Positions 1 through 7,606 are shown, numbered from the stretch's first letter. The stretch: DNA of 18,551 bases from Amoeboradix gromovi (GCA_018985225.1 JADGIF010000127.1:1-18551); one strand, 5' to 3'. Notes: generated by a model not told the origin, from the letters alone. Numbers and translations are program-made.

Positions 1-77
1 CTGTAACGGAGCATCTAGCATTAGTTTCTCTGTGGAAATTCTCGATTTTCTCGGAAATCAAAAGTTTTAACGAGGAG
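1..77 (+). repeat. Inverted repeat arm 1 (Fanzor-like 3' end)
   Basis: Bases 1-77 match the reverse complement of 4633-4709 at about 90% by eye, with one 3-base gap. Similarity stops a few bases after the shared stop codon (both continue CGAG and then diverge). The match may extend left beyond the window. The two arms enclose 4.6 kb holding the kinase relic, the GC-richer block and the decarboxylase gene. Confidence 0.85.
2..70 (+). CDS. C-terminal end of a Fanzor/TnpB-like protein, cut by the window edge
   Basis: The frame from base 2 encodes 22 residues (CNGASSISFS, then VEILDFLGNQKF) and stops with TAA at 68-70. The tail is nearly identical to the last 23 residues of the Fanzor/TnpB-like fragment at 4637-5134 on the opposite strand. 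The two copies differ by a few substitutions and one 3-base length change that keeps the frame, so both appear to have been coding until recently. Everything upstream lies outside the window, so it cannot be judged whether this copy is complete. The tail lies past the nuclease core and has no known motif; assignment rests entirely on the match to the other copy. Confidence 0.55.
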   Translation, partial: CNGASSISFSVEILDFLGNQKF

Positions 78-512
78 TATGCAAATTCTATTAGCGCAGG
101 AGATGATTACTTTTCAAAGATTATTATTCAAAGGCAAAATAGAAATGAAGAAAACATTTGGGAGTTGAGTTCAAAGGTTCTTTTAATTGCTTTTTCGATT
201 GAAACGCAATTACAATAAATTATTTCCTTGGATCTTTATTGGGCTTGAACGCAAATCTTGTAAATTTTTTTGCAAAGCACTTGAGTCCTGACACAGTTTC
301 TACAAAGTAATCGTAAGAAAATTTTAAACTAAAATGATAATATCAGTTGATGTTGCATATTTTAAAATAAAGACTGGAATGAATAAAACATTGAATAAGA
401 TAGATCATATTAATACTGCTCAATTAGTTCAAATGGTAGAGAATGATTTACCAGAGGAATTGAAGAAAAGTTACAAAAATCCATAGATCTGGGCAGGAAT
501 CAAGTAGCGAAT
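71..512. other. Non-coding stretch with one weak small ORF
   Basis: No recognised gene. A frame at 334-486 (plus, ATG to TAG, 50 codons, beginning MIISVDVAYFKIK) is the only ATG-initiated ORF of note and matches nothing I recognise. A second frame is open from the left edge to about 218 but lacks its own start. This is probably decayed sequence between the Fanzor-like end and the kinase relic. Confidence 0.4.
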
Positions 513-1045
513 ATGAATGATTTACGATTATTACAGAGAAAAGTTCTCATCAAGGAAGGTGACTTTAAAACTGATATTATATGCAACAAAACCTTGTACT
601 TATCAAAAGAGACATGCGGCAAAGGTAGCTTTGGAATTGTATACCTCGGATACTGGCAATACATAAACATCGCCACAAAGAAAATAAATAGCGCCCATTT
701 CGACAGATGTAAGAGTTTAGTATTAACACTGATTCTATGCAAATTTTAAAAGTAAAGCATTTGAAGTGTTAGAAAAGTGTACATTTATTGTCAAAAATAT
801 GGCGTCACATCCATGAACGTTTGCCTTGGTATCGCGATGGAATATGTTGGGAATAGTTATTTATTTCATGGGATACACCAAGATAGATTATATAGACGTA
901 CTAATGAAGGGTATAGCAAGCAAAACAGCAAGAGTATTGGAATTTATGCATGAAAGGCATATAGCACAATTACATTAAAAGTAACAGTCTGACAGCAGAT
1001 TCTATGAGTGTGAATGTGGCAATTTTAATTCTAATAATTGTAGTG
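513..1045 (+). pseudogene. Protein kinase relic (TKL/tyrosine-kinase-like)
   Basis: Pieces of a kinase domain appear in the right order but in different frames. The glycine-rich loop GKGSFGIVYLG starts at base 618 and is followed by GYWQYINIATKKI, with the ATP-binding Lys region. At about 803-865 a shifted frame gives YGVTSMNVCLGIAMEYVGNS, the beta4-beta5-hinge segment with its gatekeeper-ME pattern. At about 913-960 comes helix E (IASKTARVLEFMHERHIA). A further shift at 965 gives HNYIKSNS, where a working enzyme has H-x-D-x-K-x-x-N; the catalytic Asp is Tyr. The following strand ends in ILILII where DFG is expected. At least three frame changes plus stops mean no active kinase is made. The style (GYW after the loop, HERHIA) resembles TKL kinases that are expanded in some early fungi and amoebae. 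The C-lobe after 1045 is not recognisable. Confidence 0.8.
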
Positions 1046-1670
1046 AGCAATTAAAATGTTGAGGTATCAGCTGACTGTGTTCTTTCTGAAGACTAGATAT
1101 GCGAGTTTGTATCAAAGGTTGATTGGTAAAGTTGAGCAATAAAAACAACCAACTTATACAAATCAGCGAGGTCCTACTGATATTAAGGTTATCAGAGTTC
1201 AAAATCCAAAGGTTTGCGTCAAGTAAAGAGTTGTTGAAGTAGGGACATTGAAATTACTCTTTCTTATCAGAATTTTTTATTTTCCAAAATTCAATGTCTA
1301 AGATTTGGCTCTAAGGTTACTATTCTTTTAAACATCAGGCCATCTATCATTACTTTGAATGCTACGGATCTTAAATTGAAAATTGAGCATGTCAACCAGG
1401 ACGTAGTAGTTGTTTATTTTAGAAATGCAGCAACAAATGGGATGGTATCACCGTATGAAACTTAAGCTTAGTCCCAATCCGGATCTGTGGAATTTCATTA
1501 ATCCGCATGTACTAATCTAACCAACAAAAACACTAATTTGAAGCTGTTTTTGTAGTATTTGGGTAGTAAAGTGCCAGAATCTATGTTTCCAAAATCTTTG
1601 TTGCAGATCAAGAAGATTCATTTGAGCGATACAGGAGAGTAGCTAGTTTGTTCAGTTTAGAATAAATTGA
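1046..1670. other. Decayed region, no recognised gene
   Basis: Probably the eroded remainder of the kinase relic and unrelated sequence. The longest coherent stretch is an open plus frame at 1238-1465 (about 75 codons without a Met start). It includes VTILLNIRPS, ITLNATDLKLKIEH and VVVVYFRNAATNGMVSPYET, which reads like alternating beta strands of a real protein but matches no family I can name. A +1 shift continues with KLSPNPDLWNFINP. Possible pseudogene fragment. Confidence 0.3.
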
Positions 1671-2510
1671 TTTATTAAGGATGTCGTGCCTGACTCGAAT
1701 TGCACCAACTTTCTTAAATTTGTGAACGCACAAATGAAGGCCTACAGTTCAGATAAGCATCTGGCCAAGTACACGTCCATCGTCAACGTAAGCGGGGTGG
1801 TAAAGTCTGGGCTGCTTGAAGCTGAATGATGTTATGGCGGAGCAGGTTATATCGGAAATGATGGCGTTTTGCTACTACATCTCTGGTGACAGGAAGATCT
1901 TGATGTGCGGGTATGCCTCAGAACCGGCATTGTTCTATGCAGCTGGTATGTTCATACTTGGGAAGGACAGAAGACTGCAGCTCTCCTATGCTATCAGATA
2001 CCTGTCCAACGCTGGATTCTGCTGTCAGTGCTCCAGGGCAGTGGGTCATTCACAGCCCTGTTGATACAGCTCAAGTTTTATGCTCCAAACACACAGGACA
2101 AGGTTGATGAGCATCTGATCAAATGCAATCCGCGGCACAGCAAGATCATAGAAGATCACGAGGAGATCAACATGCCGTACATATCGATCTACATCCAGCC
2201 GGGGCCATGAAAGTCCAGTGGGGTGTATGCCAAGTAGGACTGGAAGTACATGAAGAGGGCACCGACATCCAAGAGCGATGGTGCAGCTAAAAGGTTTGCT
2301 GAGACACAGAAAAAGATAGAGGCGCAAGCCAGCAAATACCAGAGCACTATAGTGTGCATTGAAAGCGGAGGCCAGCTACCCAAAAATGAGCTCAGTGCGG
2401 TGGAGAAGAACATAATCGAGAAACTGAGCAACCATATCATCACATCGATACACCCAGAGGGGTCTTTGCCATACAGATGTCTTACCCGCATCATCTATCC
2501 GGACTTGTAA
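1671..2510 (+). pseudogene. GC-richer decayed coding block, family unknown
   Basis: One plus frame (codons in phase with base 1680) runs about 280 codons to TAA at 2508-2510 with only four internal stops: TGA 1827, TGA 1887, TGA 2208 and TAG 2235. An overlapping frame at 1816-2064 is also open and reads plausibly (SGDRKILMCGY, SEPALFYAAGMFILGKD), so a frameshift may lie inside. The longest intact piece is 2250-2510, a charged, probably helical C-terminus (AKRFAETQKKIEAQASKYQS, then VEKNIIEKLSNHIITSI). Codon use favours CTG, CAG, GGC and ATC, unlike neighbouring genes; hand counts of two 60-base lines give 45% and 52% GC. I do not recognise the family. The composition suggests a foreign or mobile origin, or a paralogue from a differently composed region. 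Confidence 0.5.
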
Positions 2511-2705
2511 ACAAGGCCGAAGCACAAGAGCGAGCAATCAGGGCCTGTCAAAATCAATAAACACTGAATTTCTACCCCTCTTAATTTCTACTTCATGCAG
2601 CGTATTGGTATATACTCAATTTATCTACACAAGGAATTGATAACTCCAAATAATTGGAGAACCTTTCATTTAAGCTAAGCATTAAAATGACATTATTTTT
2701 GAGAT

Positions 2706-3683
2706 TCATTTATTTGTGATCTGCGGCCCGTTGCAAGATTCGCATTCTATGTATTCATATTCAATGTATTGCTTGAAATGTTCTCTAGATGTTTTACTGT
2801 TAAATAATAGTACACAGTTGGCGCCTGCATCAAACGTGTAAGCACATTTTACCTCATCTTTGTTAAATATATGCACTTTGTCAATGATATCAAAACTAGA
2901 GTCATTCAGGTAATGAATTGGAGGGTAGGTATCTAAGCAGCAGGCATGGAAATTCATTGCATCTTTCATTGTAACCAAGGCTAGATTCTCAAAATCATTA
3001 CTATTTATTGCTAACTCCATATCCCTGATGGTCTCGGAAACTTTTCGAAGTCGTTGCTGATATAAAGAGGACGTTTCAACAGTTTTTTCCATCCCTACAG
3101 TAGAAGGCACGAGCTTTTGTTTTTTATCTACGATAATAACCATTCCAAACAGGCGGAATACACCGAGAGGAATTGCACGACAATTTGGGACAGGTAAATC
3201 ATTGATTGATTCCAAATCCGGAGCGTTCATGGACCATTTAACCATGCCACCGAAAACTGATCTGCATGCAGAACCACTGGTCAATCTTGCCAAAATACTA
3301 AGATGGTCTAAAGATAAGTTCAGTCTGTACAATTCATTAAGTGCAATAACTAATGCAGCGCCGCCACTGGCACTACTAGCTAATCCGCTAGCTGTTGGAA
3401 GCTGGTTTGAAGTAGTCACTTTCACCGAAAAAACCGGGTTGTTTTTACTGGCACAGAGATCTTTGAATTTTAATATGCATCTTTTGATTCTTGAATGAGA
3501 CTCCAAGTCTTGAAGGACATTATTAAGGATAAATTCATCAACCTCGCTTTTCTCAACACTAGTAGTTGTGTATATGTTTAATGCCACACTTATGCTTTCA
3601 TTCATTGGTACAATATTATCAATGTCTGATTTACCCCAATATTTAACCAATGCAATATTTGTAGGTGCTATAACTGTAATCAT
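2706..3683 (-). CDS. MVD1: Mevalonate diphosphate decarboxylase (EC 4.1.1.33)
   Basis: This cytosolic enzyme makes isopentenyl diphosphate from mevalonate 5-diphosphate with ATP and CO2 release, ending the mevalonate pathway that feeds sterols, dolichol and prenyl groups. The 325-residue protein starts MITVIAPTNIALVKYWGK, the family N-terminus with the conserved substrate Lys near residue 18. The GHMP ATP loop PTASGLASSASGG lies at 96-108, SACRSVFGG with the substrate Arg at about 141, and YTFDAGANCVL with the catalytic Asp at about 285. The end (CNGPQITNK) matches the family tail GSGPQ, so the protein is complete although shorter than the ~396 residues of yeast and human. The ATG at 3683 gives the family start with no extra residues. 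The last two codons AAT AAA before TGA form a polyadenylation signal. It is the only intact gene among decayed sequence on both sides. Confidence 0.95.
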   Translation of the reverse strand: MITVIAPTNIALVKYWGKSDIDNIVPMNESISVALNIYTTTSVEKSEVDEFILNNVLQDLESHSRIKRCILKFKDLCASKNNPVFSVKVTTSNQLPTASGLASSASGGAALVIALNELYRLNLSLDHLSILARLTSGSACRSVFGGMVKWSMNAPDLESINDLPVPNCRAIPLGVFRLFGMVIIVDKKQKLVPSTVGMEKTVETSSLYQQRLRKVSETIRDMELAINSNDFENLALVTMKDAMNFHACCLDTYPPIHYLNDSSFDIIDKVHIFNKDEVKCAYTFDAGANCVLLFNSKTSREHFKQYIEYEYIECESCNGPQITNK

Positions 3684-4245
3684 TTTAACCTCCTTGCTTT
3701 GGATTTTAAAATTGTGACATACCCTAGAAAACTAGACATATTTGCTTAGCAAAGATCTCGAAAAATTAAGTCTATTATGGTTAATGCCCTCATTGTGTAC
3801 CCTATGCCTTAGGCGAATAACCATTACTACTAACTCCTCTTCTTTCCCAGTCGAATTTGTCCTAATGCTAAGTAGAGATTCTGTGAAGTTCAGAATATTG
3901 TGGCCCGTGATCACATCTTTATCCACGAGTCAATCATATTAAGTGACCTTTTAACTGTACGGGATGGCTGAATGCACCTTACTCACCATCTTTCCGATTG
4001 TCTTGAAGTTATGGTGTTGATTTATGTAATTAGTGATAACAATGAAGACATTGATGCATTTGGCCGTGAAAGATCTTTTGGTTTTATTTCTGCGCCAATA
4101 AAGCTACGAAAAATATGTGCAAAATCATTATCTGGATTATTAATCACTGGATCAGAGGCATCACTACTATGTGGCTCATGAAGCAAAAGTTCTACGCGAA
4201 TTAGAGATATTTGCAACGACTTGAGAATGGTTCTCAGTTTTCGTT
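3684..4245. other. Region with degenerate coding scraps
   Basis: Upstream of the decarboxylase gene, both strands have short overlapping frames. The minus-strand frame ending with TAA at 4022-4024 runs back to about 4261 without a stop (about 78 codons, no ATG start). It contains WCPKRKLRTILKSLQIS and HIFRSFIGAEIKPKDLSRP, which look protein-like but match no family I know. The promoter of the decarboxylase gene presumably lies just upstream of 3683, but no clear TATA element or E-box is visible. Confidence 0.3.
3732..3926 (-). pseudogene. Possible B-family DNA polymerase exonuclease-motif scrap
   Basis: The minus frame contains DKDVITGHNILNF, then LLSIR. This resembles the Exo II motif of B-family polymerases (D-P-D-hydrophobic-hydrophobic-x-G-H/Y-N-I-x-x-F), and IRLRHR further on could correspond to the GRLRR-like segment after it in polymerase alpha. 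Only about 60 residues are present, the frame begins right after a stop, no other polymerase motif is seen, and Asp is missing where the Exo II F-D follows (F-T here). It is either a decayed exon or a chance match. Confidence 0.3.
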
Positions 4246-4610
4246 TGGGACACCAAATATAAAAACTAGACTAACTCGTTTTTAAAGGTGCACCATACGG
4301 AGGAAATCATTAATAAAAGATCTTCTTCTATTATACCAATTTTCTTTCATTGATTGTATTCCTCTTTTCAAAATAAAACTAGAAGACCCTGCATCTTTAC
4401 TTGAAATAAAGATTGGATGAAAGAGTAAGAGAATAGCTGTACAGAACATTTATTTTTGAAATTTCGATACAAAAAGTTATTTATTTTCCTTTTATACTCT
4501 TCAACTAGCTGAATGTCCACTCGCCTCTTAAATCCATAAAATTAATAAAGCTGAAATAATGTTCCAAGTTCTTACAGAAAGTTTGTCCAGTTTTTTTATT
4601 TGATGTCCCA
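4246..4610. mobile_element. Short non-autonomous element (MITE-like) with terminal inverted repeats
   Basis: The left end 4246-4276 (TGGGACACCAAATATAAAAA, then CTAGACTAACT) is repeated inverted at the right end 4580-4610 (TGGGACATCAAATAAAAAAA, then CTGGACAAACT as read on the minus strand). That gives roughly 31-bp inverted repeats about 365 bp apart. Reading inward from the right end, bases 4610 to 4405 match 18355-18536 at about 90% by eye, so the right half is also the end of a related element at the window's right edge. No ORF lies inside. I could not see a convincing target-site duplication, so the exact ends and superfamily are open. The arrangement fits an internally deleted derivative of a larger DNA transposon. 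Confidence 0.6.
4405..4610 (-). repeat. Subterminal repeat shared with 18355-18536, with promoter-like core
   Basis: On the minus strand this segment reads from the terminal repeat through AACATTATTTCAGCTTT, GAGGCGAG, then GAGTATAAAAGGAAAATAAA (a TATA-like core) and CTGTACAGCTATTCTCTTAC up to TTTATTTCAA. The copy at 18355 has the same order but lacks about 31 bases just after the TATA-like stretch and has a few extra bases before it. The conserved TATA-like core and pyrimidine-rich block after it suggest a transposon-end promoter. Confidence 0.7.
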
Positions 4611-4632
4611 ATTGGAAATTGTAGTTAGTGTA

Positions 4633-4709
4633 CTCGTTAAAAGTCCTGATTTCTGAGAAAACCGAGAATTTCCACAGAGAAACTAGCAGTCCTAGATGCT
4701 CCGTTACAG
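4633..4709 (-). repeat. Inverted repeat arm 2 (Fanzor-like 3' end)
   Basis: Partner of the repeat at 1-77, in opposite orientation. It covers the last 23 codons and stop of the Fanzor/TnpB-like fragment. The terminal repeat of the short element begins 22 bases beyond this arm, at 4610. Confidence 0.85.
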
Positions 4710-5134
4710 TGATTGCTCACACTTGCACTACCCTGAGGCGGAATTGAATAAGGATGCAGATACTTGATGTATATGTTCCTTGCTGCCATATGGTCTCTAT
4801 ATATCTCCAAATGACACTTTGTACAGCTGTAGCTTTCTAGATTGGTTTTCTTTAGAGTACCACACCTTGTATAAGTTTGACTAGTAAATGATTCACTACA
4901 TTCGATTATCGTCTTTCCTCTTTGTTTACATTTGAATTTCAAGCGTTCCTTGAATGTGTAATGGGGCATTGTAGCCATATATCTTGCGACTTTGCTCGAC
5001 AAGCTACTTATCATTTGGCTAGTATTAAACGATGGTAAGTTATATAAGATCATATGTCTTTGTATGCTGTACCTGCTAGTTATTTCTTTAGATTTGACAT
5101 ATTCAGGATTACATCTATTTATTCCATTTACCAT
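4637..5134 (-). pseudogene. Fanzor/TnpB-like RNA-guided nuclease, C-terminal third only
   Basis: The 165-residue frame carries the C-terminal signature of the OrfB/TnpB/Fanzor family. FKERLKFKCKQRGKTIIECS is followed by ESFTSQTYTRCG (E-x-x-TS motif with the RuvC-II Glu), CTKC of the zinc ribbon, then IYRDHMAARNI, the RuvC-III Asp-containing motif. Two changes stand out: the first zinc-ribbon Cys is Tyr (TYTRCG for the usual TCTxCG), and the residue before RD, often Asp in prokaryotic TnpB, is Tyr. The upstream half with the RuvC-I Asp and the nucleic-acid-binding domains is absent: the frame stays open only about 18 codons above the ATG at 5134 before a stop, and I found no earlier motif. These enzymes are guided by an RNA from the element's 3' end. 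This copy is truncated and probably inactive. Confidence 0.75.
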
Positions 5135-5437
5135 TTGCGAAAAGGAAGAATATCGAGTATTTAAGCTATTAGAAAAGTCTTGAAATTATACAAAAATAAA
5201 TACAAATTCGCGATAAATGATTTATTCAAGAAAACAATCGAGCTGTCAACTTTGCATAGTTCGTATTCCATATCTTCCACCAGAATACCTTATCGCGATC
5301 AACAATTGCAGAGAACAAGCTACACTAAATGATCATTTGCTTTCACGGCATTACCTCATATTTTTGCCAAAGGGCGAAATGGCTATTATAAGATAACTAT
5401 ATTTAAGTCTCTTCGGTGTAACTAGGATAACATAGAT
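5135..5437. promoter_or_regulatory. Subtilase upstream region
   Basis: No gene seen. The last 60 bases contain AT-rich TATA-like stretches (ATTATAAGATAACTATATTT near 5391) ahead of the subtilase ATG at 5438. The rest is featureless and may include the missing upstream side of the truncated nuclease gene, but no motif of that family is readable here. Confidence 0.4.
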
Positions 5438-7183
5438 ATGTTCATAGGGTTAGCTCTTTCATTGATATTGCAACTTGAATCTTCCAGGAATAATTCTCAA
5501 GTACAGTTCGATGTTTTAAAATACCTTCATGAGCACGGAGTAAAAGTAAATGTGTTAAATAGAATAACAGATTTGCTAAACATTATGAAAATAGAGGTAG
5601 ACATGGACATCACCTCTCTGTTACCCTCTGTTAATGCAACGACTGTTGACGATCTCAGCTTTTTTCCGTCTGAACAATCTTTTGAGACTATAGAGGTTGG
5701 GTTCTCTAATGCGGTTACACACGACTCTACACTAGTTAGCCATGTCAGGCGCAAACACCATTTAGATGGAGATAAAATATTAATTGGAATTGTTGATAGC
5801 GGAATTGATTCCCAGCACCATGAGATTGTCAACAGAGTTGTCAAGTGTTATGACTATACCTTAGATGGTAATTGTGTCGACTATACTGGTCACGGAACCC
5901 ATGTCGCCGGTGTTGCAGCTGGTGCAAATTTAGGCGTAGCCAGCAAGGCAGTTCTAATTAGTTACAAAGTATTTCGCAGTGGAGGAGCAAGTCTTTTCCA
6001 AGTCTTACTAGCATTAAATCAGTGTCTCATAGACCGAGTGGATATTGTAAACTTGAGTATTGTTTCCCGTGCTAATAGCGGCTTATTAGAAGAAGCGATT
6101 TCTAGATTATATGATAACAACATTATAGTAGTAGCTGCTAATGGAAACACTCCTGTTATGTATAACACAGCTTATCCTGCCTCTAATTCTGTTGCAATAA
6201 GTGTGTCAAGCTCAAACACTGTGTCACTGTTAGATTTGTATTATATAGATGACATTCCATATCTAGGTCCTTTGGATATTCAGTTCGATAAAATATACCA
6301 GCATTCCCGAAGTATCCAAAGTATACCACATAATTGTGCTCTAATGTTAAAAAACGTTCTTCTAAAGACTGCAATTCGTTTAGCAATGCAAGTAAATGCC
6401 AAGTATCTGATCATTTGTGTTGTAAAGTACCCAGCCACACAGCACGCGTATGTGTCTGTTAAAGTAATTTATGTTTTGGAAAACAACTGCTTATCCTTGT
6501 CGAATAAGGACACTTTTTATGTTGTTCCCAACACTTTAAAAATCCAAGTTCCGGTACCAGTCACTGCATCAAGTTTTAACGTCAGGGGTCCTTCGCTTTC
6601 TAATGATTTAAAACCAGAGATATCCGCGCCGGGTAATAATATCATAAGCATCTCACCGAATAACAGATATGCAATGTACAGCGGATCAAGCATGGCAAGC
6701 CCCTACATAGCAGGAGTAGCTGCGTTATACATGCAATTGGCTAAGAGATACAATCTAAATAGCCATTTGTTTAAAATGGTACTAATGAATACAGCAACAC
6801 GAATAAATGGAGCGGGTCCTTCTATCCAAGGGAGCGGATTCGTAAATGCAAAGTATTTGATCGAAACAAGACATGCAGTGACTCCTTATAAGCTCACCAG
6901 TAGGGAGCAGTTGTTCACAATAATGAACTACGGAAGTCAAGATATCATTTATAAAATAAGAATTGAAAGTGATGTAGAAAGCAAACCAAAGAACTACATA
7001 TATGAAAAGACGAAATATAAAATTCATCCCGATATGTTGCACATCAAAAAGAACACAGAAGATCAATTTAGCGTTTTAATAAATGGAAATCAAGGCCAAT
7101 TTTTTGGAGGATTCATAATTATAGAACCCTCAAAAGCAGGTGACGAGTACCCAGAACTTTCTATACCATTCATGATACAGTAA
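5438..7183 (+). CDS. Secreted subtilisin-like serine protease (S8 family)
   Basis: A 581-residue protease. Residues 1-13 (MFIGLALSLILQL) form a short hydrophobic signal peptide. About 20-80 look like an I9-type propeptide. The catalytic domain carries Asp120 (IGIVDSGIDS), His152 (GHGTHVAG), oxyanion Asn near 237 (VVAANGNT) and Ser418 (SGSSMASPYIAG). All three catalytic residues are present. Between about 270 and 375 there is an insert in the position of the PA domain of larger fungal and plant subtilases, but poorly conserved. After the Ser, about 485-581 fits an Fn3-like C-terminal domain ending abruptly, shorter than the 800-900 residues of many PA-containing relatives. Export suggests roles in nutrition, host contact or wall turnover; the sequence does not say which. 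It converges on the gene at 7190, with six bases between stops. Confidence 0.92.
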   Translation: MFIGLALSLILQLESSRNNSQVQFDVLKYLHEHGVKVNVLNRITDLLNIMKIEVDMDITSLLPSVNATTVDDLSFFPSEQSFETIEVGFSNAVTHDSTLVSHVRRKHHLDGDKILIGIVDSGIDSQHHEIVNRVVKCYDYTLDGNCVDYTGHGTHVAGVAAGANLGVASKAVLISYKVFRSGGASLFQVLLALNQCLIDRVDIVNLSIVSRANSGLLEEAISRLYDNNIIVVAANGNTPVMYNTAYPASNSVAISVSSSNTVSLLDLYYIDDIPYLGPLDIQFDKIYQHSRSIQSIPHNCALMLKNVLLKTAIRLAMQVNAKYLIICVVKYPATQHAYVSVKVIYVLENNCLSLSNKDTFYVVPNTLKIQVPVPVTASSFNVRGPSLSNDLKPEISAPGNNIISISPNNRYAMYSGSSMASPYIAGVAALYMQLAKRYNLNSHLFKMVLMNTATRINGAGPSIQGSGFVNAKYLIETRHAVTPYKLTSREQLFTIMNYGSQDIIYKIRIESDVESKPKNYIYEKTKYKIHPDMLHIKKNTEDQFSVLINGNQGQFFGGFIIIEPSKAGDEYPELSIPFMIQ

Positions 7184-7196
7184 ATATATTTACTGT
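7177..7196. terminator. Perfect 20-bp palindrome spanning two convergent stop codons
   Basis: ACAGTAAATATATTTACTGT is identical on both strands. It contains the last Gln codon and TAA of the subtilase (plus) and the last Gln codon and TAA of the small gene at 7190 (minus), placed symmetrically. The TAAATATATTTA core could act as a shared bidirectional 3'-end signal, similar in style to TATATA efficiency elements of yeast; that role is inferred. Confidence 0.6.
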
Positions 7197-7606
7197 TTCT
7201 TCAGCACCTTGCGAAGCCCAGGTATAAATCTGTATTTTTCAAAATATGCTGTAATTAGTTTGTGGTAGTGCGTCTTCGAGCCAGTCTTGAGATAATCGTA
7301 AATCAGCATAACTGCGGTTTCCTCTATTTGGCCGTCTTTGATTAGCGTGCCAAGTTCTTTAAGATCCGGTTCGTTTTTAATTAGTTCTAAGATTTCAGCT
7401 TTTTCTTCCTCTGTAATATTATTCTTGTCTCTATGTTTTATCACGGCAATTGGAGCATCATTCCATCCTTTTGATGATGCATTGACTTGAAAGTTATCAG
7501 ACATTTTGCGACAGGGTTTGCGAAAATAGGCGTACAGGTCGGAGATGCTCCGAAATTGTCTCGTAATTGCTAACTCAAGTTCTTTCCTGCTTACCTGGTC
7601 TTTCAT
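7190..7606 (-). CDS. Small helical protein, possibly SRA1/Sec31-C-like
   Basis: 138 codons from ATG at 7606. Residues 46-51, GWNDAP, recall the GWNDPP motif that precedes the helical SRA1 domain found in SRA1 and at the C-terminus of fungal Sec31. The remainder (ITEEEKAEILELIKNE, then LKELGTLIKDGQIEETAVML, ending FIPGLRKVLKKQ) is predicted helical, but I could not align it convincingly to that fold, so the name is tentative. CAGGTAAGC, a strong 5' splice-site match, sits at codons 4-6 (7597 down to 7589), and a second Met follows at residue 35. The first 34 residues could therefore be partly intronic or untranslated. Convergent with the subtilase. Confidence 0.55.
   Translation of the reverse strand: MKDQVSRKELELAITRQFRSISDLYAYFRKPCRKMSDNFQVNASSKGWNDAPIAVIKHRDKNNITEEEKAEILELIKNEPDLKELGTLIKDGQIEETAVMLIYDYLKTGSKTHYHKLITAYFEKYRFIPGLRKVLKKQ

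Noticed and set aside
500-742. Minus-strand 80-codon frame across the kinase relic
   Set aside because: It is the antisense shadow of the kinase glycine-loop frame and contains no recognisable motif.
1671-2510. Reading the four internal TGA/TAG codons as a variant genetic code
   Set aside because: The positions do not fall on a consistent residue, and the intact genes nearby (MVD1, MPDU1) use TGA as their terminal stop at the family-expected length.
3202-3498. Plus-strand 98-codon frame inside the decarboxylase gene
   Set aside because: It lies wholly opposite the highly conserved ATP-loop region; its residues follow from the antisense of MVD codons.
4610-4637. A complete guide-RNA (omega RNA) gene between the Fanzor-like stop and the terminal repeat
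   Set aside because: The interval is under 30 bases, the other copy diverges right after the stop, and no conserved structure can be argued from two copies.
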